A stretch of 43,863 nucleotides of DNA from Thiocystis violacea (GTDB lineage Bacteria > Pseudomonadota > Gammaproteobacteria > Chromatiales > Chromatiaceae): assembly GCF_016583565.1 (NCBI RefSeq), contig NZ_NRRF01000045.1, positions 1-43,863 of the forward strand. Direction: 5' to 3'. Below, in pieces: positions 9,089-18,317 of the stretch (positions are counted from its first letter, which is position 1; every line of letters begins with the position of its first letter). Under the pieces are notes generated by a model. That model did not search any database and had not been told where the DNA came from. It worked only from the letters and a program-made list of their open reading frames with translations. The position numbers were made by a program, and so were the translations under genes.

Positions 9089-12000
9089 ATGAACTCCGGC
9101 GCAATAGCCGAGGTCTTTTCCAGCGCGGTCCCTGCCTTGCAGCAGGCCGTCGAGCTTGCCGGGGATTGCGGCGGCGCCAACGAGGACCGCTTGGCGGCGG
9201 CAAACGACTTTGCCGAGACCCTGGCGGATCTCTGGCCGATGCTGGAGCCGCGGGGCGAGCATGTGATCGAACTGCTCGGCCTGCTGGACATGGCCGTGAG
9301 CGGCCTGCCGGAGCAAGCGGCCGAAGGCAATGCGCAAGCCGCCGTCCAGGTGCTCGAGTTGCTCGCGCTGCTGGAGGTCTATTTCGAGACGCCCGATGAT
9401 GCGGAGGTCGTCGAGGCCCTGATCGAGATCGCGACCTGCGAGTCCTTCGACCCGCCGCTGACCCCGGAGGCCGCGGCACTCTGGCGGGCGCTGCCAGGCG
9501 ACCCCGAGCGCTCGCCGCCTGAGCCCGACGCGGCGCCGGAGACGGCGCCCCCCGAAGTCCCCCGCGAAGTCGAAGAGGCGTGCGCTGTCGAGGATGTGGT
9601 CGAGAGCGGCTCGGGTCCCGCCGTCGCGCTCGTCGCGACCGAGGACGATGCCTCGGCCGAGCTGAGCGAGGAGGCCGTCGAGCTGCTCGCCATCCTGGCC
9701 TCGGCCGTCGAGGACATGGGCGACGAGCTGGGCCAGCGGATCCACGACATCGCCGAGGTCGCTGCGACGGCCGAGCGCCGCGACGCCGCCCTGGCCGCTC
9801 AGGAGATCCTGGTGTGTCTCGCCGACGCCTCGTCGCAGGCCGGTTTCCTGTCCTTTTCGAGCGTTTGCGCCAGCCTCGGCTACAAGATCGCCGCCATGCC
9901 GGCGGACGAGCCTTGGGCGGAGGCTCACCTCAAGGGTCTGCGACGGCTGCCGACCTGCATCCAGGGCTATCTCTTCGATCCCTTGTCCGAGCGCACTCGG
10001 ATCGATCTCGTCGGGCTGCTCTGCGAGCCGCACTGGACCGAGCCCCTCACCAAGGCGGATGCCACGGCCTTGGTCGAGGGTCTCTACCGCGAGCCGCGGA
10101 TGCTCGAGGCGGAGACCGGGCCGGCGCGTCCGAGCGCGATCGAGGCGGAAGACCTCGCCCTCGAGCTGGCGGATGACATCGACGCCGCGGTGGTCGCGAG
10201 CTTCCGCCGCGAGGGGCCGGAGCTGGCGCAGCAGCTCGCCGTCGCGCTGCAGAAGGTCATCGAGGGGCGCGGCGGTGAAGAGCCTCTGCGCCACTCCCAG
10301 CGACTGGCTCACACCATCAAGGGCTCCGCCAACGTCTGCGGCGTGCATGCCATCGCCATCCTCGGGCATCACATGGAGGATCTGCTGGAGTTCCTGGCCG
10401 AGCGGGAGCTGGCGCCGGGGCCGGCGTTGGGCGATACCCTGGCCGCTGGAGCCGATGGCCTCTGCGTCATGTTCGACGTGCTCAACGGCGTCGAGCCCTA
10501 TGACCCCGAGACGCTGCGGCCGATCATGCAAGAGGTCCTGGATTGGGCCAATCGCATCGATCGCGAAGGCCGCTCGGCGCTCGCGGCGGGCGCGCGCGCG
10601 AGCAGTGCCGAGCCGCTCCCGTCCGAGACCGAGACCGAAACCGGGACCGAAATCGAGACCAAGACCGAAGCCGAGGTCCCGAGCGAGCCCGCCGTTGCGC
10701 CGCCGCCGGCGAGCAATGCGGACCTGGATGAGGCCTATCTCCAGGTGCCGGCGCGCACGGTCGAGGAGCTGCTGCGCCTGGTCGGCGAACTCTCCATGGC
10801 CCTCTCGCAATCCGAGGAGCAACTCGGCCAGGCGCAGCGCACCCTGCGTGAGACCAGCGAGCTGGACCGGCGCAATCTGCTCCATGTCGCCGAGCTCGAG
10901 AAGCTGGTCGATCTGCGCGGTCTGGGCACCCGCGGCGGTGCTCGGGGTCAGGCGCGCAGCGAGACGGTCTTCGACCCCATCGAGCTCGAGCAATACAACG
11001 AGATGTACATCGCCACCCGCCGCCTGAACGAGGGCGTGAGCGATGCGCGCGAGCTGGCGCAGACCCTGGACGGCACGCTGCGCTCCATGGGCGAGCTGTC
11101 GCTCCAGCAGATCAAACTGAGCCAGCAGCTGCGCCAGCTCACCATGGGCACGCGGCTGGTCGCGGTCAGCAGCCTGGTGCCGCGTCTGCAGCGCGCGGTT
11201 CGCCAGACCTGCCGCGCCACGGGTAAGGAGGCCGAACTCAGGGTCCATGGTGGCGAGGCGCGCATCGATAGCGATCTGCTCGACCGCCTCATGCCGGCCA
11301 TGATGCATATGGTGCGCAACGCGATCGATCACGGCATCGAGTCGCCCGAGGAGCGCGCGGCCAGTGGCAAGCCACGCGCGGGGCGCATCGAGGTCCATTT
11401 CAAGCAGCTCGGCGACCAGGTCGAGGTCGGCATCGGCGACGATGGCCGCGGTCTGGACCTGGGGCGGATCCGGGCGAAGGCGATCGGCAAGGGGCTCATC
11501 GATGCCCGCTCGGAGGTGACCGACCAGGAGCTGGCCATGCTGACGCTGCGGCCCGGCTTCTCCACCCGTGATCAGGTCACCCAGGTCTCCGGGCGCGGCC
11601 TGGGCATGGATGTGGTCGCCAGCACCGTGCGCGCCCTCAACGGCGCACTCGAGATCGAAACCCACCCTGGCCAGGGCTATCGCTTCACGGCCAGGATGCC
11701 GTCCTCGCTGCTGGCGATGTATTGCCTGCTCGTGCAGTGCAACGCGCAGCTGCTCGCCATCCCCGCCAACGAGATCCGACGCGCGCTGCTCTCGGACGAA
11801 GGGCGTCTGCAGGCGACGCGCGAGGGCTGGCGCTTCACGCACGAAGAGGGCGAATGCCCCTTGATCCAGCTCAATACGCTCATGGGACTGCCGGCGCCCG
11901 AGCCGGACCGCGGGCGTCAGGTCGTGCTGCTGATGGACACCGATTGCGGGGAGCAGGCGGTCATGGTCGACGCCCTGCTGGAGGGGCGCGAGCTGGTGGT

Positions 12001-12538
12001 CATGCAGCTGAGTACGCGGGTGCCACGGATCCCCGGACTCCTGTCCGCCTCCATCCTGGGTGACGGCCGCGTGGTCCCCATCGTCGACCTGCGTGGCCTG
12101 ATTCGGGTTGCCTCGGGCGCGGATCTCGCCGACCTCGCCGCGCATGCGGCGGCGGAGGAGATCCGCCCACCGACCGTGCTCATCGTCGACGACTCGCTGT
12201 CGATGCGGCGCGTGCTCTCGCGTCTGGCCGAAGACGGCGGCTTCCGGCCCCTCACGGCGCGGGACGGCATGGAGGCGGTTCAGGTACTCGCGCGCGAGGC
12301 GGTGGATGTGCTGCTGGTCGATATGGAGATGCCGCAGATGAACGGTCTGGAGCTGACCGCGCACCTGCGCGCGCGCCCCGAGACCAGCGGACTGCCCATC
12401 GCCATGATCACCTCGCGCTCGACCGAGAAACACCGGCGCGAGGCCCTGCGGGCCGGCGTCGACCACTACTTCGTCAAGCCCTATCGGGACGACGACGTGC
12501 TGGACTTTCTTCAACAGGCCCTCGATCAGGTGTCTTGA
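9089..12538 (+). CDS. ChpA/PilL-type CheA hybrid histidine kinase
   Basis: A 1149-residue cytosolic kinase. The helical N-terminal ~350 residues look like degenerate Hpt repeats. One clear Hpt has the phosphorylatable H408 in LAHTIKGSAN. A Glu/Thr-rich linker (~510-535) precedes the dimerisation region, the ATPase (N-box N744 in MVRNAIDHGIE, D784 in GDDGRGLD, then SGRGLGMDVV), a CheW-like domain (~870-1010) and a C-terminal receiver (~1028-1146) with phosphoacceptor D1078 in LLVDMEMPQMNG. It should phosphorylate the PilG/PilH-like regulators upstream under control of the chemoreceptor. Pseudomonas ChpA is much longer, with about eight Xpt domains, so this is a reduced version. Its stop is immediately followed by the next gene's ATG (TGAATG). 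Confidence 0.93.
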   Translation: MNSGAIAEVFSSAVPALQQAVELAGDCGGANEDRLAAANDFAETLADLWPMLEPRGEHVIELLGLLDMAVSGLPEQAAEGNAQAAVQVLELLALLEVYFETPDDAEVVEALIEIATCESFDPPLTPEAAALWRALPGDPERSPPEPDAAPETAPPEVPREVEEACAVEDVVESGSGPAVALVATEDDASAELSEEAVELLAILASAVEDMGDELGQRIHDIAEVAATAERRDAALAAQEILVCLADASSQAGFLSFSSVCASLGYKIAAMPADEPWAEAHLKGLRRLPTCIQGYLFDPLSERTRIDLVGLLCEPHWTEPLTKADATALVEGLYREPRMLEAETGPARPSAIEAEDLALELADDIDAAVVASFRREGPELAQQLAVALQKVIEGRGGEEPLRHSQRLAHTIKGSANVCGVHAIAILGHHMEDLLEFLAERELAPGPALGDTLAAGADGLCVMFDVLNGVEPYDPETLRPIMQEVLDWANRIDREGRSALAAGARASSAEPLPSETETETGTEIETKTEAEVPSEPAVAPPPASNADLDEAYLQVPARTVEELLRLVGELSMALSQSEEQLGQAQRTLRETSELDRRNLLHVAELEKLVDLRGLGTRGGARGQARSETVFDPIELEQYNEMYIATRRLNEGVSDARELAQTLDGTLRSMGELSLQQIKLSQQLRQLTMGTRLVAVSSLVPRLQRAVRQTCRATGKEAELRVHGGEARIDSDLLDRLMPAMMHMVRNAIDHGIESPEERAASGKPRAGRIEVHFKQLGDQVEVGIGDDGRGLDLGRIRAKAIGKGLIDARSEVTDQELAMLTLRPGFSTRDQVTQVSGRGLGMDVVASTVRALNGALEIETHPGQGYRFTARMPSSLLAMYCLLVQCNAQLLAIPANEIRRALLSDEGRLQATREGWRFTHEEGECPLIQLNTLMGLPAPEPDRGRQVVLLMDTDCGEQAVMVDALLEGRELVVMQLSTRVPRIPGLLSASILGDGRVVPIVDLRGLIRVASGADLADLAAHAAAEEIRPPTVLIVDDSLSMRRVLSRLAEDGGFRPLTARDGMEAVQVLAREAVDVLLVDMEMPQMNGLELTAHLRARPETSGLPIAMITSRSTEKHRREALRAGVDHYFVKPYRDDDVLDFLQQALDQVS

Positions 12539-13210
12539 ATGGACAGACCGATGCGCATTGCCCTGATGACCACTCTCGCCCTGTCCTTCGGCGCGACCGC
12601 CCAAGCCCAGCAGGCGCCGCCGCAAGGTCAGCAAGGCTATTACTACTACCCCCAGCCGGCCTACTTCGCGCCCTATGCGCCCTATGGGTATCAGCCTCCA
12701 GCACCGCCCGCCGCGCCCGCGGTCAAGGCGCCGGCTCCCGCTGCCGCGCTGGCGCAGCCCAAGACAGACGCAGCCGCAGCTCCGGCGCCGCCCCCGACGG
12801 CCAAGACGGCGGAGCGCGCTCCCGCGTCGGTCGAGACGCTCTCGGACCCTTACCCGGCTGCCGATCCTCAGGCGATTGAGACCCTGACGGGTCGCTTTCG
12901 GGTCGAGCAGGGTCGACTCGGTCCCGTGCTCGCCGATGCCGATGGGCGCACCCTCTATCTCGCGCGCGGTGACGGGGTCGAGGCGCAGTGCCACGCGGCG
13001 GGCTGCGCGGGTCTCTGGCGCCCCTATCTGGCCGATGGCGATGCCGCCGCGGAGGGGGCCTTCGGCGTGCTTCAGCTGGCGGACGGTCGCCGCCAGTGGA
13101 GCTATGACGGACGCCCGCTCTACCACTGGATCGGCGATCAGGGCGCGGGCGATGTGACGGGCGATGGCGTCGACGGGATCTGGTTCGCCGTTCGAATTCG
13201 CCGGGGATGA
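12539..13210 (+). CDS. Secreted COG4315 repeat protein with Pro/Ala-rich linker
   Basis: A 223-residue exported protein. A signal peptide (RIALMTTLALSFGATAQA) is followed by a Tyr/Pro-rich stretch and a long Ala/Pro linker (to about 85). The C-terminal half contains two Lipoprotein_15/COG4315 repeats: GPVLADADGRTLYL with two cysteines in CHAAGCAGLW, and WSYDGRPLYHWIGD ending in DGIWFAVR. The family's molecular function is unknown. There is no lipobox Cys, so it should be periplasmic or secreted. ATG 12539 abuts the kinase stop; ATG 12551 would also give a good signal peptide. Its position between the kinase and the rhodopsin suggests a periplasmic accessory of this system, but no direct evidence shows a role. 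Confidence 0.75.
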   Translation: MDRPMRIALMTTLALSFGATAQAQQAPPQGQQGYYYYPQPAYFAPYAPYGYQPPAPPAAPAVKAPAPAAALAQPKTDAAAAPAPPPTAKTAERAPASVETLSDPYPAADPQAIETLTGRFRVEQGRLGPVLADADGRTLYLARGDGVEAQCHAAGCAGLWRPYLADGDAAAEGAFGVLQLADGRRQWSYDGRPLYHWIGDQGAGDVTGDGVDGIWFAVRIRRG

Positions 13211-13255
13211 TGCAATGACAGGACTGACACAGGACTCTGCTCGGGAACCCTTATC

Positions 13256-14020
13256 ATGACGACGCTCTTCAATCTCACCTACTTCTCCTTTCTCGCCTGC
13301 GGGCTGGCGGCCATTCTGGCGGTGGTCTACTTCGTCATCCAGACCCCCAGGCTGGCCGGACGCCTGCGCCTGCTGGCGCTGCTCAACATCCTCGTCTGCG
13401 CCGCCTCAAGCGTCGTGCACCTCTACTTCTTCACCCGGCTGCAACCCATCGCGGCGGGCGCCGCCGGGGTGCAGGAGATGGCCGCATCCATTGGTCAGCT
13501 GCCGCTCATCGTCCGCTATGGCTATTGGTTGGCGACGACGGCCATGCTCATCGTCATGTTCCCGCTCCTCATGGGCATCGAACGCGTCGGCGCCGCCTTT
13601 GCGCTCAAGCTGGTCCTCATCGATGCCGCCATGATCTCGACCGGCTATCTGGGCGAGCGCTCGACCCTGGCCGGCGACGGGGCAAGCCTGACCGCCCTGA
13701 GCTGGTTCACCCTGAGCGGCATGCTCTGGATGTACATGACCTTCTCCATCTTCCAGGTCCTGCGTCGCCTGCCGAGCGAGGGGCTGATTCCGGCCCAGCG
13801 CGATGCGCTCATCTACATGTTCTTCTTCTTTCTGATCGGCTGGGCCATCTTCCCCGCCGGCTTCTTCTACGCCATGGTGTTCGACTCCGGTGTCGGCGTG
13901 GTGCTGCGGGAGTTCACCGTCAACGTCGGCGACATCGTGAACAAGGTCCTGTGGGGCTTCCTCGTCGTCTACGCGGCCGGCGAGATCTCCAAGTCCCTGC
14001 GCCCCGACAGCACGGGCTGA
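13256..14020 (+). CDS. Microbial (type 1) rhodopsin, proteorhodopsin-like, YTM motif
   Basis: A 254-residue seven-helix protein. Helix G has GDIVNKVLWGF: D226 and K230 align with proteorhodopsin D227 and the retinal Schiff-base K231. Helix F has GWAIFPAGFF (W196, P200). Helix D has IDAAMISTGYLGE (D123, M126, G130 match bacteriorhodopsin D115, M118, G122). Helix B keeps H55 (proteorhodopsin H75). Helix C is RYGYWLATT: R87, W91 and T94 are kept, but the proton-acceptor Asp is Y90 and the donor position is M101. L98 occupies the green/blue tuning site. Loss of both carboxylates argues against outward proton pumping and favours a photosensor. It lies 45 bp after the COG4315 gene, at the end of the chemosensory block. 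No retinal-forming oxygenase is in the window. Confidence 0.92.
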   Translation: MTTLFNLTYFSFLACGLAAILAVVYFVIQTPRLAGRLRLLALLNILVCAASSVVHLYFFTRLQPIAAGAAGVQEMAASIGQLPLIVRYGYWLATTAMLIVMFPLLMGIERVGAAFALKLVLIDAAMISTGYLGERSTLAGDGASLTALSWFTLSGMLWMYMTFSIFQVLRRLPSEGLIPAQRDALIYMFFFFLIGWAIFPAGFFYAMVFDSGVGVVLREFTVNVGDIVNKVLWGFLVVYAAGEISKSLRPDSTG

Positions 14021-14059
14021 CCCGGAAGAGAGCGAACGCGGCCTCTCGCCCCGCATCTC

Positions 14060-14082
14060 GCGACACCGCCGCGCGGTGTCGC
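14060..14082. terminator. Perfect palindrome after rhodopsin gene, copy A
   Basis: GCGACACCGC-CGC-GCGGTGTCGC is a perfect 10-bp stem with a 3-base loop, 40 bases after the rhodopsin stop codon. The same arms occur at 43140-43162 after another gene. It could terminate the chemosensory/rhodopsin transcript, or be a REP-like repeat. No T-run follows. Confidence 0.55.
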
Positions 14083-14233
14083 GCCATCCCCGGCGCTCCG
14101 CGCCCAGCGTCCCCGACCAAGAGTACGGCCGCCGCTGCCCAGCCCGACTGCGCCGCGACGCCCCTGGCGGTGCGACAGCGCGCGGCGGCTCCACTATCAT
14201 CCGGCGTATCCAACTGCCTACGGAGACGCCACC

Positions 14234-14578
14234 ATGCCCACCCTTCGCATCACCACCAATGCCCAAGTGCCGGCCGCCGAGCGCGCCGACCTCCTTGCCC
14301 GCGCCTCGCGCACGCTCGCCGAGATGCTGGGCAAACCCGAGTCCTACGTGATGGTCGTCCTCGAAGATGGCCGCGACATGCTCTTCGCCGGCACCGGCGA
14401 GCCGGCCGCCTACCTCGAGCTCAAGAGCCTGGGATTGCCGGAGTCCAAGACCGCCGACTACTCCGGCGTCTTGTGCGGACTGCTCGGCGAGACCTTGGGC
14501 ATTCCCGCCGGGCGCGTCTACATCGAGTTCGCGGCCCCGCCACGCCATCTGTTCGGCTGGAACGGCGGCACATTCTGA
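14234..14578 (+). CDS. MIF/phenylpyruvate tautomerase family protein
   Basis: A 114-residue member of the macrophage migration inhibitory factor family (tautomerase superfamily). It starts MPTLRI, so removal of Met exposes the catalytic N-terminal proline. The family pattern continues with SYVMVVLEDGRDMLFAGT and ends with GRVYIEFAAPPRHLFGWNG, close to the GRVYINYYDM..NVGWNNST end of animal MIF. Such proteins assemble as trimers; bacterial and cyanobacterial ones are usually cytosolic with unclear physiological substrates. It is a separate unit: a palindrome and about 150 bp separate it from the rhodopsin gene, and 115 bp separate it from the alanine dehydrogenase gene. Confidence 0.9.
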   Translation: MPTLRITTNAQVPAAERADLLARASRTLAEMLGKPESYVMVVLEDGRDMLFAGTGEPAAYLELKSLGLPESKTADYSGVLCGLLGETLGIPAGRVYIEFAAPPRHLFGWNGGTF

Positions 14579-14693
14579 GCCGCGCCCCGGACCCGCCTCG
14601 ATGAAAGCGCCGTCGCCGACCCCAAGATCCGCGGGCATGGGGCGGCGGCTTTCCTGCCGCTCCGACTTCAGACAATGTCAAGAGGGCTAGGGG

Positions 14694-15812
<1,119 letters not shown>

Positions 15813-15822
15813 GCCTGCGGAC

Positions 15823-16425
15823 TCAAATCGCTTGCGACACGTCCGCCGCCAGCTCGGTCAGGATCTCCCCGAGGGCGCTTCCGTAGCCTTTCACCACGGC
15901 GGCTGGCGATGGCTCGACGAGATCCACGCGGCGGCTTAGGGTCCGCTCGAGGCGCGCCCTCGGCGTCACGGCCGTCAGGTCCATCAGTCTGAATTGCACG
16001 GTGACGACGGCCGCTGCCCGGCGCTCCGGGCGCAGGTCGCCGTAGAGTTCGGTCACCACGGCCTCCAGGACGTGGGTCGCGCCCTCATAGTTGTCTGGCT
16101 GGGTCACGGCGGCGAAGGGGCCGGCGCGATCGAGCCATGCGGCCATGCTGGCACCCAGAAGGTCGCCCGGGTCGGCGATGAAGGTGTTGTCGGCGTCGGC
16201 GGCGTAGCGCACCGCGTCGAGCCGGAAGACGAGCGCGCGACTGGCGAAGGCCGGTGCGATGCGTACGCGCCCCATGCTCAGGGTCTCGGGGCGCCGTTTG
16301 GCGCTCATTGCCGGAGGCGGGATCTCGACCATATAGGTCGCCGCCTCCGGCATGGGTCGCCCGATCGAGCAGGCGGTCAGCGCCACGAGGGCACAGAGCA
16401 ATAGGGTCAGGCGCGTCAGGATCAT
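15823..16425 (-). CDS. ABC-type transport auxiliary lipoprotein (PqiC/LbpA-like)
   Basis: A 200-residue lipoprotein: RLTLLLCALVALTACS gives a signal peptide with lipobox LTAC, placing it in the outer or inner membrane leaflet. Members of the ABC-type transport auxiliary component family (COG3218) accompany MCE lipid transporters and may dock the MCE ring to the outer membrane. Its start overlaps the MCE gene stop (ATGA at 16422-16425), so the two are translationally coupled. It is the last gene of the four-gene minus-strand operon. Typical features include FRLDAVRYAADADNTFIADP and the C-terminal GSALGEILTELAADV helix. Confidence 0.85.
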   Translation of the reverse strand: MILTRLTLLLCALVALTACSIGRPMPEAATYMVEIPPPAMSAKRRPETLSMGRVRIAPAFASRALVFRLDAVRYAADADNTFIADPGDLLGASMAAWLDRAGPFAAVTQPDNYEGATHVLEAVVTELYGDLRPERRAAAVVTVQFRLMDLTAVTPRARLERTLSRRVDLVEPSPAAVVKGYGSALGEILTELAADVSQAI

Positions 16426-17480
16426 TTGCCTTTGCTCCAGGGAAACTCGGCGCCTTGCCGCGGTCCGCCGATGAAGAAGCCAGCGGGATCGCGCTTGGCG
16501 CGCTCGGAGAGGGCGCGCAGGTTCGCCGCCGTGACGCGCAGGTCCGCGACGATGACGCGCACGTCGTATTGATTGTCGCCGACCAGCGCGTCGACACGCT
16601 GAAGCGTCTGGTCCAGGTTGGTCAGGGTTCGGGCGAGCGCGTCGCCCTCGGCGATCGCCTTCAGACGCGCGCTGAAGTCCTCCGCGTTGTGCAGGGTGCG
16701 TCCGAAGCTGGGGTCGGCCAGGAGGTCGTCGACCCGCTTGGAGGCGCTGGCGAAACGGCGCATGGCCTGCGCGATCGGCGCCTCGGCCAGGGTTTGGTCG
16801 AGCCGCTTGACCAGGGCGCGCGAATCCGCCATGAGCGCGACCATCTCGCCCGAGAGTGTCTCGATCGGGAGCTGGTCGAGCTTGTGGTCCAGGGTGACGA
16901 TGAGTCGGTTCAGGTTGGTGCCCAGCTCGCGGATGCCGGCCTCGTTCAGGCTGGCCAGGAACTCCTGCGCCTTGGCGATGAGTTCGCCGGTGAGGCTCTG
17001 CGCCGAGGGGATATAGGGGTCCTTCGGCGTCCAGTCGAAGGGCAGCGGCGGGTATCTCTCGGGGTCGAAGTAATCCAGCACCAGGTACAGCTGTCCGGTG
17101 ATGCCGGCGAGCTGGGTCTGCGCGCGCAGGCCGCGGGCGACATAGTCCTGGATCTCGGTGCGCCACTGCTCGAGGAGGGCATCCGGGCCTGAGAGCTTGG
17201 CGCGCACGACGATGTAGGCACGGCGGTTCTCCAGCGGCACGCCCCGCTCATAGGTCACGGCGGAGAGCAGGATGTCGCTGACCTGGCCGACCGGCACGCC
17301 GCGGAAGTTGACCGGCGCGCCGAGCTCCAGACCGGCGACGGATTGATTGAAGTAGGTCTCGATGACCAGGGTCGGTTTGAGCATGGAGCGTCCGACCAGG
17401 ATGAAGAGCACGCCAAGGAGCGCCGCCACCGCGACGCTGACGAAGATCCCCAGTCGGACATAGCCTTGCCGCTCGTCCAT
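16422..17480 (-). CDS. MCE-domain lipid transport substrate-binding protein (MlaD-like)
   Basis: A 352-residue membrane-anchored MCE protein. LGIFVSVAVAALLGVLFILVG (about 10-30) is the single N-terminal transmembrane helix. The MCE domain follows (about 38-120) with FNQSVAGLELGAPVNFRGVPVG, a strong signature. The rest is a long helical region with repeated NLNRL/TLDHKLDQL patterns that should form the coiled barrel seen in PqiB/LetB-type proteins. It would form a hexameric channel for phospholipids between the membranes. Only one MCE domain is present, as in MlaD, but the C-terminal helical part is longer than in E. coli MlaD (183 residues). It sits 15 bp after the ATPase gene. Confidence 0.9.
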   Translation of the reverse strand: MDERQGYVRLGIFVSVAVAALLGVLFILVGRSMLKPTLVIETYFNQSVAGLELGAPVNFRGVPVGQVSDILLSAVTYERGVPLENRRAYIVVRAKLSGPDALLEQWRTEIQDYVARGLRAQTQLAGITGQLYLVLDYFDPERYPPLPFDWTPKDPYIPSAQSLTGELIAKAQEFLASLNEAGIRELGTNLNRLIVTLDHKLDQLPIETLSGEMVALMADSRALVKRLDQTLAEAPIAQAMRRFASASKRVDDLLADPSFGRTLHNAEDFSARLKAIAEGDALARTLTNLDQTLQRVDALVGDNQYDVRVIVADLRVTAANLRALSERAKRDPAGFFIGGPRQGAEFPWSKGK

Positions 17481-17495
17481 GCTCTGCCCCCCTGC

Positions 17496-18317
17496 TCAGT
17501 CGACGCCCGCGTCCGGCCGGCGATTGAAGAACTGCCGCACCTTGGCCTCCGTGCCGCGGTCGCGCAGCTCGGCCGGCTTGCCCGTGGCAATGATGCGGCG
17601 CGTCTCGGTGTCCATCATGACGGCTCTGTCGGCGATGTTGAAGATGCTCTGCAGCTCGTGGGTGACGACCACGAAGGTGAAGCCAAGGTGTTTGCGCAGC
17701 CGCAGGATGGTCCGATCCAGATTGGCCGCCGTGATGGGATCGAGGCCCGCCGAGGGCTCGTCCAGCATCAGGATGTCCGCCCCCAGCGCCATGGCGCGCG
17801 CGATGCCGGCGCGTTTCATCATGCCGCCCGAGAGCTCGCCCGGCATCAGGGACTCCGCCTCGCCCATCTCGACCAGGTGCAGCAGCATGCGCGCGATCAG
17901 GTTTTTCTGCGCCAGCCCCAGGTCGGTGAAGGCATCCAGCGGAAAGCGCACGTTCTGCAGCACGCTCTGGGAGCCGAAGAGGGCGCCGCTCTGATACATG
18001 ATGCCGAGACCGCGCTGAAGCCGCGCCTTGTCCGCCGGCCCGGCGTTCACGATGCTCTCGCCGTCGATCAGCACATCGCCATGGATTGGCGCATAGAGGC
18101 CGATCATGTTCTTCATCAGGCTCGACTTGCCGCATCCGGACTCGCCCAGGATGACCAGGATCTCGCCGCGCCACACATCGAAGTTCGCGTCTTCCAGCAG
18201 AACCTTGGGGCCGTAGCCGATGCTGAGATGGCGGACGCTGACGGCCGGCGCCTCGACGGCCGTCTGGCCGGGCTCGGGGGCGCGCGCCGGGGGCATGTCG
18301 GGCGGCGCCTCAGGCAT
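17496..18317 (-). CDS. Lipid transport ABC ATPase (MlaF-like)
   Basis: A 273-residue cytosolic ABC ATPase that should power lipid transport with the permease and MCE protein. Walker A is GESGCGKSS (58-66), the signature is LSGGMMKRAGIARAMA, and Walker B is ILMLDEPSAGLDPITA, followed by VVTHEL. The LSGGMMKR variant with Met-Lys is typical of the MlaF/Ttg2A branch. The first ~25 residues are a Pro/Ala-rich extension absent from MlaF of E. coli. Its start overlaps the permease stop by eight bases, so coupling within the operon is likely. Confidence 0.93.
   Translation of the reverse strand: MPEAPPDMPPARAPEPGQTAVEAPAVSVRHLSIGYGPKVLLEDANFDVWRGEILVILGESGCGKSSLMKNMIGLYAPIHGDVLIDGESIVNAGPADKARLQRGLGIMYQSGALFGSQSVLQNVRFPLDAFTDLGLAQKNLIARMLLHLVEMGEAESLMPGELSGGMMKRAGIARAMALGADILMLDEPSAGLDPITAANLDRTILRLRKHLGFTFVVVTHELQSIFNIADRAVMMDTETRRIIATGKPAELRDRGTEAKVRQFFNRRPDAGVD

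Noticed and set aside
8903..13126. 1407-residue open frame on the minus strand opposite the chemosensory genes
   Set aside because: It runs antisense to the well-supported receptor, kinase and COG4315 genes; composition (Arg/Leu/Gly/Ala-rich) and lack of any domain show it is a GC-driven shadow.
13256..14020. Interpretation of the seven-helix protein as an ordinary uncharacterised membrane protein or a proton-pumping proteorhodopsin
   Set aside because: The DxxxK helix-G motif, the GWAIFP helix-F motif and the helix-D match identify a rhodopsin; the missing Asp and Glu/Asp equivalents in helix C make pumping unlikely.
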